A stretch of 64,000 bases of DNA from Chimonanthus salicifolius (GCA_013350335.1 CM023538.1:47982201-48046200), one strand, 5' to 3'. Counted from the first letter of the stretch, positions 11,350 through 22,961 are shown. A program made the numbers and translations. Notes: generated from the letters alone by a model not told the origin.

Positions 11350-12999
11350 ATGACAAACTTTGGGGGATCTTCTTATGGTGAAGGTTGTTCAATTAATAGA
11401 CCTCCATTGTTCAATGGAAGTGACTATAATTTTTGGAAAACTAGGATGCGGATTTTCTTACAATCAATGGACCATCACATTTGGGAAGCTATTGAATTTG
11501 GGCCCTTTGTTCAAAAATGACTAATTGACCTTGCTCCTAAACCTAGAGAGCTTTGGGATGAGAATGATCATAGGCTTAATCAATATAACTCTCAAGCCAT
11601 GAACATTCTATTTTGTGCTCTTGACCGAAATGAATTTAATAGAGTTTCATCTTACAAATCGGCCAAGGAAATTTGGGATAAGCTTCTAGTGACCTATGAA
11701 GGCACTAATCACGTGAAGAAATCAAAAATTCATAGGCTTGTACACTCATATGAACTATTCACTATGGAGCCAAATGAATCCATTTCTTCCATGTTTATTA
11801 GATTCACAAAGATTATAAATGAACTTAATGCCCTTGGAAAGACTTATTCTAACGAAGACAATGTGAGCAAAATTCTTAGGTCATTGCTAGATTCTTGGGA
11901 GTCGAAATCAACGGCGATAATAGAAGCAAAAGATATCTCCATATTGGGACTTGATGAACTCTTGGGATCTCTCATGACCTATGAGATTTCCATCAATGGT
12001 CGAAAGGAAATTGCCAAAGAAAAGAAGTCTCTTACATTTAAAGCCTCACCAAAGGAGACATATGTTGATCAAGAAGAAGAAGAAGATAGTGAGGATGAAA
12101 ATGAAGACTTGGTCTTGATCACCCGTAAATTCAAGAGTCTCTTGAGAAGAAGCAATCAATTTCGAAAGAAGTCATTCAAAAAGGATGGCTATAAGGGAGA
12201 TTCAAGCAAGAAAGAGCCCCTCACTTGTTTTAATTGCGGAAAAACGGGACACATCAAAATCGAATGTCCGCTATTGAAGAAAGATAACAAGAAGTTTAAA
12301 AAGAAAGCATTCAAAGCCGCATGGTTGGATTTCGATAGCGAATCGGATGGTGAATCATCCAAAAACCATACGGCAAATATTTGTTTCATGGCAAATGAAG
12401 ATGAGATAAATCCTACACTTGACTCTTTAGAAAATGATGCACTTAGTGTAGAAGAACTAGTTGACTCACTAGAAGAAATGTACAAAGATCTTAAAAAGCA
12501 AGGAAAAGAAAATGTCACTCTTAGAAGAGACAACTCCTCACTTTCAAAAGAACTTGAAAAGTTGAAACTTGAAAATGAGGAGCTTAACAAAAAGGTTCTT
12601 GCCCATGAAAAACTTGAAAAAGAATTGAAAGAGAAGATTGATAAAATTTCAAGACTACCTACATTTCCATGTCCATACAAAAAGGAAAATATTGTCTTCG
12701 AAGAAAAATTGAATAACTTAACTAAGTCTCTTGAGAAATTTACCATGGGAAAGAAAAATTTAGATAAGTTATTGGGAAATCAAAGATGTGTTTTTAACAA
12801 AGAAGGATTGGGATATAATCCCAAAGCAAAGACATCATTTTACAAAAAATTCTTTGTCAAAACTTCATCTCCTACCTCTCCAGACATTACTTGCAACTTT
12901 TGTGGAAAAAATGGACATATTTCTTATTGTTGCTCAATTAGGAAAGCAAAAGGGCTAACAAAAATGATTTGGGTTCCAAAAAGGAACATTGCCTTATAA
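11350..12999 (+). pseudogene. Element B gag, broken
   Basis: The ATG at 11350 is followed in frame by a copia gag core (NRPPLFNGSDYNFWKTRM). A TGA at 11518 interrupts it, and the same frame then runs open to TAA at 12997. The stretch WDKLLVTYEGTNHVKK followed by IHRLVHSYELF is typical of the UBN2-type gag domain. A zinc knuckle CFNCGKTGHIKIEC lies near 12229, a long Glu/Lys-rich coiled-coil segment at about 12430-12650, and a second knuckle-like CNFCGKNGHISYCC near 12892. The long C-terminal extension with coiled coil is usual for Sirevirus gag. The protein would build the particle and bind RNA. Confidence 0.85.
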
Positions 13000-13320
13000 T
13001 CTAACCCAAATGGACCCAACTCTACATGGGGACCAAGAAGAATTACTTAAATGTGTTTTACAGATATGCATGAAATCAACGCCAAGAAAAGACAAGTGGT
13101 TTCTTGATAGTGGATGCTCAAGACACATGACGGGAGACAAATCAAAATTCATCTCTCTCTCTCTCTCAAAGTGGTGGATTTGTTACCTTTAGTGACAACT
13201 CCAAGGGCAAGATCATTGGCAAAGGTAAAATTGGTAATGATCCCTTACTTTCCATTGAAGATGTACTATTGGTAGATGGGTTGAAACATGATTTACTTAG
13301 TGTAAGTCAACTTTGTGATA
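12989..13320 (+). pseudogene. Element B protease region, broken
   Basis: The active-site motif DKWFLDSGCSRHMTG (Asp-Ser-Gly) is readable from about 13098 in a different frame from gag. The frame is then lost within a CT-repeat tract at 13151-13167. The following flap region (SKGKIIGKGKIG and DGLKHDLLSVSQL) is readable in another frame. A further shift at about 13319 leads into the integrase frame. As an aspartic protease it would have cleaved Gag-Pol. Confidence 0.75.
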
Positions 13321-14022
13321 AAAGGCAATAACGTAGTATTTGAATCAAACAAATGTTCTATTAGAAATGCTAGCAATGATAAAGAAATGTTCATAGCATA
13401 TAGAGATGAAAATGTTTACACCATTGACTTTGATAAAATGCTTAACCAAAATGTTAAATACCTTGCTGTCATAAATGAAAATAGTTGGTTATGGCATAGG
13501 AGACTAGGACATGCTCACATGGAACTTATTTCAAATCTATCCAAATTTGAATTAGTTGATGGCTTGCCTAAGGCCAAATTTGCCAAGGATAGAATTTGTG
13601 ATGCATGCCAATTTGGAAAACAAATCAAAAGTTCCTTTAAAAGCAAAAAGCATATATCTACCTCTAGGCCTCTTCAACTATTGCATTTGGATTTGTTTGG
13701 TCCTAACAAAGTTCAAAGTATGGGTGGTAAGTCATATGCATTTGTAATTGTTGATGATTATTCTCGCTTCTCTTGGGTATTATATCTAGCTTACAAAAAT
13801 GATGCACCTAAAGCTTTTGCAAAATTTTGTAGAAGAGTCCAAAATGAAAAAGGATATGCAATCAACAACGTTAGAAGTGATAGGGGTAGAGAATTCGAAA
13901 ATCAAGAAATGGAAATACTTTGTGATGAAAATGGTTTTGGTCACAATTTCTCCGCTCCTAGAAATCCTCAACAAAACGGAGTAGTTGAAAGAAAGAATAG
14001 AACACAACACTTCAAAAAATAG
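13315..14022 (+). pseudogene. Element B integrase, broken at its C-terminal part
   Basis: The frame holds the zinc-binding His-Cys domain (WHRRLGHAHMELI, then CDACQFGK) and the catalytic core with Asp in LHLDLFGP, Asp in RSDRGREF and Glu in NGVVERKNRT, so the D-D-E triad is intact. A frameshift at about 14005 moves the reading to the next frame (MLNEHKLPTYFWAE). Integrase would insert the cDNA into chromosomal DNA and make the 5-bp target duplication seen around B. Confidence 0.85.
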
Positions 14023-14030
14023 CTAGGACC

Positions 14031-16178
14031 ATGCTCAACGAACATAAGTTACCAACATACTTTTGGGCCGAAACCGTAAGCACAGGTTGCCATGTTATAA
14101 ATAGGGTAACAATTAGAAAAGGATTGAATAAGACCCCTTATGAAATATGGAATGGTAGAAAACCAAACATTGGATACTTTAGAGTTTTTGGATGCAAGTG
14201 TTTTATACTAAACACCAAAGATCAATAATGAAAGTTCGATCCAAAATCAGATGAAGGAATCTTTGTGGGCTATTCTCCCATTCGCAAAGCATATAGAGTA
14301 TATAACAAGAGAACATCAATTGTGGAGGAATCGATTCATGTGGTCTTTGATGAAGCCAACCCTTTTGAAATAAAAAAGGATCTTGATGATGAGGTTGTAA
14401 TTTTGGAAAAAGAGATGAATCAATTTGATATCCAAGACAATCCTAACAATGAATTAAATGCTTCAAATAGTAGTGGAAGACAAGATAGTGAGGACGTCAA
14501 ACCAAATAATGATCTTCCTAAGGCTTGGAGTTTTGTAAAAGATCACCCAAAAGATCAAATTATTGGTGAATCATCTCAAGGAATAGTCACTAGATCTAAA
14601 CTTATAAGCGCTTGTAACAACATGGCTTTTGTCTCTCAAATCGAACCAAAGAACATTCAAGAAGCCGAAATAGATGAGTTTTGGATAATTGCCATGCAAG
14701 AAGAACTAAATCAATTTGAAAGAAACAAAGTATGGGAGCTTGTGCCTATGCCTAAGGATCACTCAATAATTGGCACAAAGTGGGTTTTTAGAAATAAAAA
14801 GGATGAGGAAGGAAATATTGTTAGAAACAAAGCTAAATTAATAGCCCAAGGTTACAACCAAGAAGAAGGGATAGATTATGAGGAAACCTTTGCCCTGGTT
14901 GCTAGGCTAGAAGCCATAAGAATGTTGCTTGCATATGCTTGTTTCAAAAATTTCAAATTATTTCAAATGGATGTGAAAAGTGCCTTTCTAAATGGTTTCA
15001 TCTCCGAAGAAGTTTATGTAAAACAACCACCCGGATTTGAAAATCATGAATTTCCTAATCATGTTTACAAATTGACAAAAGCATTGTATGGTTTAAAGTA
15101 AGCACCTAGAGCATGGTATGATAGGCTTAGTAATTTTCTCATTAAAAATGTCTTTACAAGAGGAAAAATTGACACTACTTTATTTATTAAATCTCTAGAC
15201 AATGACATGCTCATTATACAAATATATGTGGATGACATTATTTTTGGATCTACAAATGAACTACTTTGTAAAGAATTTGCGAAAATCATGCATGATGAAT
15301 TCGAGATGAGTATGATGGGTGAACTAACCTTTTTCCTTGGTTTACAAATCAAGCAATCTTGTGAAGGGATATTTATAAATCAATCAAAATATGTCAAAGA
15401 TCTTCTCAAGAAATTTGGAATGAATGAAGCTAAATCAATTGGGACTCCTATGAGCCCATCTACCAAGCTTGACAAGGATGATTGTGGCAAACCCGTTGAT
15501 ATGAAACTCTATAGAGGCATGATAGGAAGTTTGTTGTACTTAACCGCTAGTAGACCAGATATAATGTTTAGTGTATGCTTGTGTGTACGTTTTCAATCTT
15601 GCCCCAAGGAATCACACCTTGTTGCCGTAAAACGTATTTTCCGATATTTGATTGGCACTATTGATTTGGGCTTATGGTATCCTAAATACACTTCGCTCGA
15701 ATTAGTAAGTTATTCGGATGCGGACTTTGCCGGTTGTAAAATTGATAGAAAAAGCACGAGTGGGACTTGTCACTACCTTGGACTCTCCCTCGTATCTTGG
15801 TTTAGTAAAAAGCAAAATTCAGTGGCCTTATCCACAGCTGAAGCAAAATACGTAGCTGCCGGGAGTTGTTGTGCTCAAGTGTTGTACATAAAACAACAAT
15901 TGGAAGATTTTGGACTTAAGTATGATCGCATTCCAATTAGGTGTGACAATACAAGTGCTATAAATTTGTCAAAAAATCCCATACAACACTCTAGAACTAA
16001 GCACATTGAAATTAGACACCATTTCATTAGAGACCATGTGTAAAGAGGTGATGTTCAATTAGAATTTGTAAGCACTGACCATCAATTGGCCGATATTTTT
16101 ACAAAACCTCTTCCTGAAGATAGATTTTGTACAATCATAAAAGATTTGGGAATGTACCTCAGTAGGGATGTGTGTTAA
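14031..16178 (+). pseudogene. Element B reverse transcriptase-RNase H, broken by stops
   Basis: The reading stays in one frame throughout but contains stops: TAA-TGA side by side at 14226-14231, TAA at 15099 in the conserved YGLK-stop-APRAWY motif, and TAA at 16041. The RT core starts at about 14640, with GTKWVFRNKKDEEG and the catalytic YVDD at about 15222. RNase H is recognised by SYSDADFAGC, STAEAKYVA and the last KHIEIRHHFIRDHV stretch. ADIFTKPLP near the end is typical of copia pol. Translation cannot yield a full polymerase from this copy. Confidence 0.88.
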
Positions 16179-16204
16179 ATTAAAAAAAAAAGAAAAAAAG
16201 TAAG

Positions 16205-16590
16205 GGGGCGGACACGTTTAGCCGACTGATATTCATATTTCAGTCAACTGAAATATTCTTATGCACTGGCTATTTTTTTCTTATTTTTTCAGCCGACTGA
16301 ACCATACGGCTACCCATTTTTCAGCCGACTGAAACTAATTTTCAATCGACTGATTTTACCTCTGTTTACTGTCTGCTCTCGGCGCCCTTTTTCAGTCGAC
16401 TGAACATACTTTTGAGCCGACTGAACCCAGCGATTCCCATTTTCAGCCGCCTAAAAATCATTTTCGGGCGACTAAACCATGCAGTTACTCATTTTTCAGC
16501 CGACTGAGTTTCTCTTTGATTCACTGTCTGCTCTCGGAGCCCTTTTTCAGCCGACTGAACATACGTTTCAGTCGACTAAAACACGCGGGT
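16205..16590. repeat. Second array of the GTCGAC/GCCGAC dyad motif, after pol
   Basis: About twelve motif copies related to TTCAGTCGACTGAA lie between pol and the third reading frame, in a spacer that is otherwise CT-rich. Examples are near 16306, 16322, 16390, 16548 and 16569. Two longer blocks around TTACTGTCTGCTCTCGG (about 16365 and 16520) are themselves repeated. The array resembles the one in the LTR, though it is not a direct copy of it. Confidence 0.8.
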
Positions 16591-16836
16591 AAGTTCTTTT
16601 AACCCTAGTTTTTCCCTCTTTTTCGTAAAATACCTTTCCCTCTTCCTCTTTACGACAAAATTCCCTTTCCTATTCCCTCTTTCGCTCGATCTCCCTCTTC
16701 TTTCCTGCCTCTTTCCGTTCTTTTTCCCTCCTTCCCCAAATTTTTTTTTACCATTCGTTTTTCAATTTTTTTACCTTGTTCGGCTCTCTTCTTCCTCTTC
16801 CCTTCGTTTCCCCTCCTTCCTCCCTCAATCTCTGCA

Positions 16837-18020
16837 ATGGCCCCCAAATGACAGTCCCGTGATCAAGGACAACTGGCTGAGACCGAACGACAGTCGAAAA
16901 GAATGAGTGACACTCGTCTTCACTTCGTCTCACAAGAGCGGAAAGCGCTTACATTCTTCATTTCATGTTTCACAAAGTGGTTTTCGGTAAAATCGTTTCT
17001 TTCTCCTTTTTTGATCAATTTGCAAATCAATTTCCATTTAGAGCACATTTTGACTATCAAGGATGGACCCCTTTTATCGAAATCGTTCGCCCCTCCTATC
17101 CTACACTGGTAAAACAATTTTAGGCAAAATTTTCTCTCAAAGCAAATCCCTTGAATCCTCGTGTTGAGTCCTCAGTGAGTGGCACTCCTTTTTCTTTCAA
17201 CCGAGAGGATATAGGAACCATTATTCAAGCCCCCTCCGATGGTCCTACAATGTATAAAACTAATACTTGGATTGACGGTTTTGATGCCGTAGAGGCCCTC
17301 AAATTAATTTGTGAACGCAATGATATTGTTGAAACCTTTCAGCTGATTGTATCCCAACTCTCATTAGAAGCCCGGCTGATTCATCATATCATTTGCCACA
17401 ACATTCTTCCGCGGTCTGGGTCCTATAATCATGTCACCTATTTTGATGTTTATCTCATTTGGGTCCTTATTCGACATCACTTAGTTAATCTTCCCTACCT
17501 TATCATATGCTTCATGAGAGATTGCCAAAAGCGCAAGAAGACTCTGCCTTATAGAAAACTCCTTTCATTCTTATTTGAACATTTCAATGTCCGCTGCCCA
17601 TGAGACTTAGAAGAAATTGGTGCTACCAATGATGTTTATTGTGATCATTCCCTTAAAAATATGGGGTATAGGCTTGTTGGCGATTCTTGGGAACCCACTC
17701 CTGCAAGGTTGAAGAAAATCCAGCCACCTGAGCAAGCCGCAGAGGCGCAAGCCTATCATGATCAGGATATCGGCATGTCTGACTCTCCTCATCCCTCTGG
17801 TGGCCCCTCTAGCTCCAATGAGGACATTCAGCGTGTTTTTGCTGCCATTGAATCTCTCCGAATCGACGTTGTAGAAATAGGGGTAAATGTCGACCTTCTC
17901 CGCACTCAATGTGAGAGTATTCGTGAATTTGTTAAAGACCGACTCGATGCCTCTCGCGATGACACTGATCGGGTGCACCTCCAATTAAGCCGTCTCATGG
18001 CCCATCTTGGTCTCGAGTGA
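16837..18020 (+). pseudogene. Envelope-like third frame of element B, broken
   Basis: The ATG at 16837 is followed by a basic N-terminus with TGA at 16849. Reading shifts frame around 16957-17150 and then runs in one frame from 17151 to 18020 with a single TGA at 17601. Recognisable stretches are GTPFSFNREDIGTI, NTWIDGFDAVEALKL and RKLLSFLFEHFNV. The C-terminal part (17820-18015) is a heptad-rich coiled coil ending MAHLGLE. Position and sequence fit the envelope-like frame of plant Sirevirus elements; in that group its role is unproven. It is not intact here. Confidence 0.7.
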
Positions 18021-18050
18021 CACTTGCCCTCTTCTCTTTTTGATGATGCC

Positions 18051-18486
18051 ATAGGGGGAGAAATATCAAAGATTGCACTTGAAATTTTGTACATGACCCA
18101 CTAAGTTCTAACCTTTGTAAAGTCCTTGACTTAATCAAATTTAATGGGTTCATATTACTTGTGCAAATGTTGTTTCTTTTATGATTTTTATTTACATATC
18201 TCAATATAGTTGAGTAGATTGTGTAATGATGGATATGATGCACTTATTGATTGTGTAATGATGGATATGATGCACTTATTGATTGTGTAATGATGGATAT
18301 GATGCATTTATTTTATTTAGAAATACATCCATGAAGAAAGGGGGAGAATACTTATCATTTGAAAAATACCTTGAAGAAAATGGAAAATTTGTTTCTATGC
18401 ATGAAGTAAGGGGGAGGATCACAAATTGTGTATCCTTTATTTATGACTTGTGTGCAATGGTTTGTCATCATCAAAAAGGGGGAGAT
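18051..18486 (+). promoter_or_regulatory. Multiple polypurine tracts upstream of the 3' LTR of B
   Basis: Four tracts of the type A(A)GGGGGAG lie at about 18053-18060, 18334-18347, 18405-18417 and 18474-18485; the last abuts the LTR. Polypurine tracts prime plus-strand DNA synthesis. Repetition of the tract upstream of the LTR is a known Sirevirus feature. Confidence 0.8.
18217..18312. repeat. Three tandem copies of a 32-bp unit
   Basis: The unit begins GATTGTGTAATGATGG and repeats at 18217, 18249 and 18281 with only one or two changes in the last copy. It lies between the first and second polypurine tracts of element B. Confidence 0.92.
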
Positions 18487-19489
18487 TGTTAACCCCAAGG
18501 TTTCAACCCAAGGATATGGGTATTTTGATGACCACAAACCATTAAAGTGTGATATTTAATATTTCAAATGATATTATTCAATGAGACAGGTATCACATTT
18601 ACAAAGAAGAAAGAAGGGCAAGATCATTGAAGATCAATGCTAGATGTTCATATGCAGAATTTTCAGTCGATTGAAATTATGTTTCAGCCGACTGAAAAGT
18701 AGAATTTTCATGACTTGCAATTTCAGTTGACTGAATTCTCAAATTCAGCCGACTGAATTATTCACAGATAAATTGTTTGTGTTTCGGGGCATTTTCAGTC
18801 AACTGAATATTCACTTCAGTCGACTGAATCGCGAAACGGTAATATTTTTTGAACAATAAATGCTCCCTCCAACTGCCCCTTGCTTCATTTAATGCTTGGC
18901 AACAGTTCTAAATATGACAAAATTATAAAACCAAGCTTCTATGAGTAAATGGGCTACTGATTTACTTGAAATTAAGAGGAATCCATTGAAATCAAATCTC
19001 AAGCATACTCTAGCTCAAAATCCATCTCTTGCAATCTTACCTTGAGCCATTTCAGTTCAACTCTTTGAGTAACTCTTAGAAAACTAGATTTGTAAACATT
19101 TGAGAGTTACTCCTGAGCTTTACATTATAATCTTTTATAATTCCTTGAGAGATAAAGTTTGAGAAGGGTTAGTGTAACCCTTGTGAAGGAGAAGGGTGTC
19201 TTCACCTCCAAGCTGTGTAATAGGTTTCTTCTCCACCCTTGAAGGAGAAGTTTAGTGCATTCAATCCTCAAGTGGTGTACTTGAGGCGAGGACGTAGGCA
19301 AGAACGCCGAACCTCGTAAAAATCTCGGGTTCAATCTCTCCATCTCTTCTCATCTCCTCTTTTATATTTTGACATTTATTTACTACTTGTTTGCATCTTA
19401 TTTTTCTTAAATTGTGAAATTAAAGAAAACCCAAAAAGTTTGCATTGACCCAATTCACCCCCCTCTCTAGGGTCAATTTCTAGGTAACA
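18487..19489 (+). repeat. 3' LTR of element B (1003 bp)
   Basis: It starts TGTTAACCCC right after AAAAAGGGGGAGAT and ends TAGGTAACA, followed by the CCCCA target duplication. Compared with the 5' LTR it lacks about 430 bp, which removes half of the dyad-motif array. Confidence 0.9.
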
Positions 19490-21595
19490 CCCCACATGCA
19501 TAAAAACTTGTTATTTGTCGCTCAATTTACGAAAGATAATTTCTTTAGTTTCACTTTCTTCCCTTGGGCTTTTGTTTTCATGATTTACATACTAGTGCTA
19601 CTTTGTTTCAGGACCAACGTGAAACCGGCCTTTCTCCCGTCAAACCCACCACTCGCACCGTTCATGCTTTAGTTGCATCTTGCTCCTCTTCATCACTCTG
19701 GCACCAATGTCTTGGATATCCATCTAATAAAGTGCTTCAAGTTTTAGCCACCAATAAATGTTTAAGACCTTCTGTTAAGTTTTCTCGTTCCAATTTTTGT
19801 AATGATTATGCTTTGGGCAAGTCTACGCAACTCCCGTTTTCAACTCATGCTCATTGTACTCCACAACCATTTATTTAATTCATTCAGATGCATGGATGTC
19901 TCCAGTTTTATCAGTTTCTGGATTTCGATATTATGTCTTATTCACAGATGATTATACAATTTATTCTTGGATTGTTCATATGCGACATAAATAAGAAGTT
20001 GTCACTAATTTTCAAAACTTTATTGTATTTGTTGAAAATCACTTTTCCACTACCATTAAATACTTTCAAAGTGATGGTGGCAAAGAGTATGATAATCATT
20101 CCTTTCATAACATGTGTGTGCAAAAAGGGCTCATTCACCGTTTATCATGTCAACACACTCCACGGCAAAATAGTCTTGCTGGACGCAAACACCGTCATTT
20201 GTTTGAAATGGGCCGCACACCCCTTCTTGCGTCTCATCTCCCACATCACCTCTAGGTTGACGCTCTTTTCACTGTTGTGTATCTAGTCAATCAACTGCCA
20301 ACACCACTTCTCAAACAGTCCTCACCTTATCAACAGCTATATGGCACTACAACTGATTATCTCAATTTTCGCACATTCAGGTGTGATTGCTACCATTACT
20401 TAGGTAATTATACTACTAACAAACTTCAACCTCGATCGGTTGAGTGTGTGTTTCTTGGTTATAGTGATCACCACAAGGGCTACATGTGTCTTCACCCCTC
20501 CACTGGTAGAGTTTACCTCTCCCACCACATACTCTTCAATGAAGTTGTCTTTCCCTACGCCACAACTACCGAGAGGAACACCGCATCATCTTCCTCAGAC
20601 ATGGTCTTCCTTCCTGTTATCACCATATCACCTGCACAGGCACCTTCTACTCTTCCTACATCTCCGACAACCACATCAACGACTCCACTAGAAGTGCATT
20701 CTTCAGAACCTGCCACCTCACCGCCTCCACTTACTGCACCAGCATCGACTTCTGTTATAGCCTCTGCTCCACCTGATAATGTTCACCCTATGGTGACTCG
20801 TACTAAGGACGGCATCTCAAAGCCCAAAAAGCGGGCTGACTTTTCTAATCGTCATCCCCTCCTACAGGTTTTTGCTTCTATGGTCTCTACCTCTGATATT
20901 GAGCCCACTTGCTACACTAAAGTTGTTCGATCTGCGGCATGGTGTTAGTCCATGAATGATGAATGCAATGATCTTCTACGACAGCAAACTTGGTCTCTTG
21001 TTCTACCCCCACCAAACTCTAATCGTGTTGGTTGCAAATGGGTTTTTAAGATTAAACGACGATCTGATGGTAGCATTGAGCGTTACAAAGCAAGACTTGT
21101 TGCTAATGGCTTTCATCAACAAGCCGATATCGACCATGATGAGACCTTCAATCCAGGTGTCAAACCCACTACTATCTGCACTATTCTCAGTCTTGCCGTC
21201 ACTTCTGTTTGGTCCATCCACCAGTTGGATGTCAAGAATACTTTTCTTCATGGCCATCTTACAGAAGAAGTGTATATGTCTCAACCTCCTAGCTTTGTTG
21301 ATCCTCGTCGTCCTCATCATGTTTACAAAATACAAAAAGCTATTTATGGTCTAAAAAAAGCACTCGGGTGTGTTTCAACGTTTTAGCTCCTTCCTTCTCT
21401 CTCATGTTTTTATTCAAAGAAAAGCTGATAACTCTATGTTCACATATAGGTGTGGTACACATATTATGGTTCTTCTTCTTTATGTTGATGACATCGTCTT
21501 GACTGGCAATTCTCCATCGCTTCTTCAGTCCTTTACTAGCAGACTGGGTACCGAATTTGAAAACAAAGATCTCGGCGCTCTCCACTACTTCTTGC
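19490..21595 (+). mobile_element. Ty1/copia element A, 3' part, truncated at the duplication junction
   Basis: The sequence continues the element broken at 9860, beginning with the shared CCCCA and matching 27522-29640 in element C. It ends in mid reverse transcriptase at 21595, where duplication unit 2 begins. RNase H, the polypurine tract and the 3' LTR are absent from this copy. Confidence 0.9.
19564..21595 (+). pseudogene. Copia A integrase and partial reverse transcriptase, broken
   Basis: The pre-integrase zinc domain is degraded: LWHQCLGYPSNKV has Tyr for the second His, and FCNDYALGKS has Tyr for the second Cys. The core keeps HSDAWMSP (in a shifted frame) and FQSDGGKEYDN, but the catalytic Glu is Gly (NSLAGRKH, where element C has GLAERKH). 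RT runs from about 20952 after a TAG at 20946, with VGCKWVFKIKRRSDG and an intact YVDD at about 21482. A frameshift lies near 21355. It ends at the duplication junction. Confidence 0.82.
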
Positions 21596-21600
21596 TATTA
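21590..21600. other. Breakpoint of the tandem duplication
   Basis: Up to 21595 the sequence is copia RT (CACTACTTCTTG). From 21596 it is the same as 5036 onward. TATTA is shared by the right parent at the junction, and the left parent shows only short microhomology. No target-site duplication or transposon end is seen at this point, so a recombination junction is more likely than an insertion. Confidence 0.85.
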
Positions 21601-22808
21601 TGTAGAGGCTATAAATAAGTGTCTCATTTGGCTAATTTCGAGAACGCAGATATTGGAGAAATCAAAATTTGAGCAAAGTTCTCAAAGTTAAGGTTGATTT
21701 GTGTTTGCAAGTAGCTTATGAATTTCTAGTTTTCCTAAATTTGCATGAATTAAATTGAAAATAGAATCTGGCATAAAGTCTCGATTTTACTTAATATTAA
21801 TCAGAATAGGTTTCTTTTCCTTTCCTTCTTTTTCATTTTAATTCATTCAAATGGAAACTGGTTTTCATGAGATAATTAGTCCATCAAGGATTGCCATTTG
21901 TTTAACCTTGATCGGTTTCCATTTGAACTGTTGAATTGTTAATTGTGGGGCAGATGGAAGATTTCTACACTACCCGAATCCACATCAACAGTTGGATTTC
22001 TATTAGTGTGGGCAAGGCCAGTTTCTGCACTACCTAGTCTACATCACATTTTATGCAAATTTTTAAAACTATATAATTATGATAATGTTGGATAAATATA
22101 TGAATATTATTTTTTTGATAGAGATTTCCATATATGAAAAATGATCAGTCACACAAGTAATAAAGTGCTCTTAGGTGAGATCTTTATATGGAGCCTACCT
22201 ATGATCATGAGGTTGATTGGAATGAATGGTCTATCTCTATATATTGTGGTTATAAAAGATCAACTTGGTTGAATGAGACGGGTCATAATTCATTCTCATA
22301 GCTAGAGTCATTCAATCAAGCCAATATCTTATAAATACCGTATACTTACACGGATCTTTTAAACCCATCTAACCTTGTTGTCATAGGTGGGCTCTACATG
22401 AAGCTCTTACCATAAAAACACTTTATATTATGCAATTTATCATTTCCATCTACATATATGTTGGAAGGAAAATAGTTCTATTTGATTATATTTTTCAAAT
22501 AAGAGTTTTTATTTAACAGTAAAAAAAATTTGAACACTACTTACGTTTTTATTAAAGATATCTTATGCTATTGCTATACTATGTTGCAACTTCTATTTTT
22601 TTTTTTTATCTAAAAATTTAAAGAAATTTTACAATTATCAAAAATCACCTTAAGAACATTCAGCACATCTCCTTGGTATGGAATATCTATCAAGGCTGAA
22701 CTTATGATCACTCATATATTTTTCTAACATTTGCTTGGATATCTTTCAAAATGTATGAGTGTGTCTAGATATATTCATTTGAGAATCAATAAGATAATAT
22801 CTTCATAC

Positions 22809-22961
22809 CTGTAGAAGTTAAAAATTTGCCGCTGAACTTATTCCCTCTCAAATGTAGCGACTGTAATTTTGTTAGGTTACCTAAACACGTGGCAACCTTG
22901 TCATCATCAAAATTATTGTCACTTAGGTCCAAATATGTAAGAGTGACCAATTTGCATAAAC
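22809..22961 (-). CDS. LRR exon of a receptor-like protein (duplication unit 2)
   Basis: This 153-nt exon is open on the minus strand with phase-1 splice sites CTTTACAG and GTATGAAG. The peptide has two LRRs: LTYLDLSDNNFDDDK, then CLGNLTKLQSLHLRGNKFSG. It differs from the sister exon at 6159-6311 at a few residues without gaining a stop. The exon before it in the transcript direction is decayed (23648-23722), so a working transcript would have to skip that exon; phase symmetry would allow it. Confidence 0.58.

Larger units (their letters stand above)
9861..19489 (+). mobile_element. Sirevirus-type Ty1/copia element B, nested in A
   Basis: This is a complete but dead element: LTRs 9861-11293 and 18487-19489, primer site 11296-11307, gag, PR, IN, RT-RNase H, an envelope-like frame and several polypurine tracts. 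The CCCCA at 9856-9860 is repeated at 19490-19494, a perfect 5-bp target duplication. Removing B rejoins copia A exactly as in the uninterrupted sister at about 27515-27540. The long gag, third frame and multiple polypurine tracts are hallmarks of the Sirevirus group. Hand comparison of the two LTRs over about 850 aligned bases gives roughly 20-25 differences. Confidence 0.93.

Noticed and set aside
12189..12746. 185-codon minus-strand frame rich in Ser and Phe
   Set aside because: It is the antisense shadow of the Lys/Glu-rich coiled-coil part of gag.
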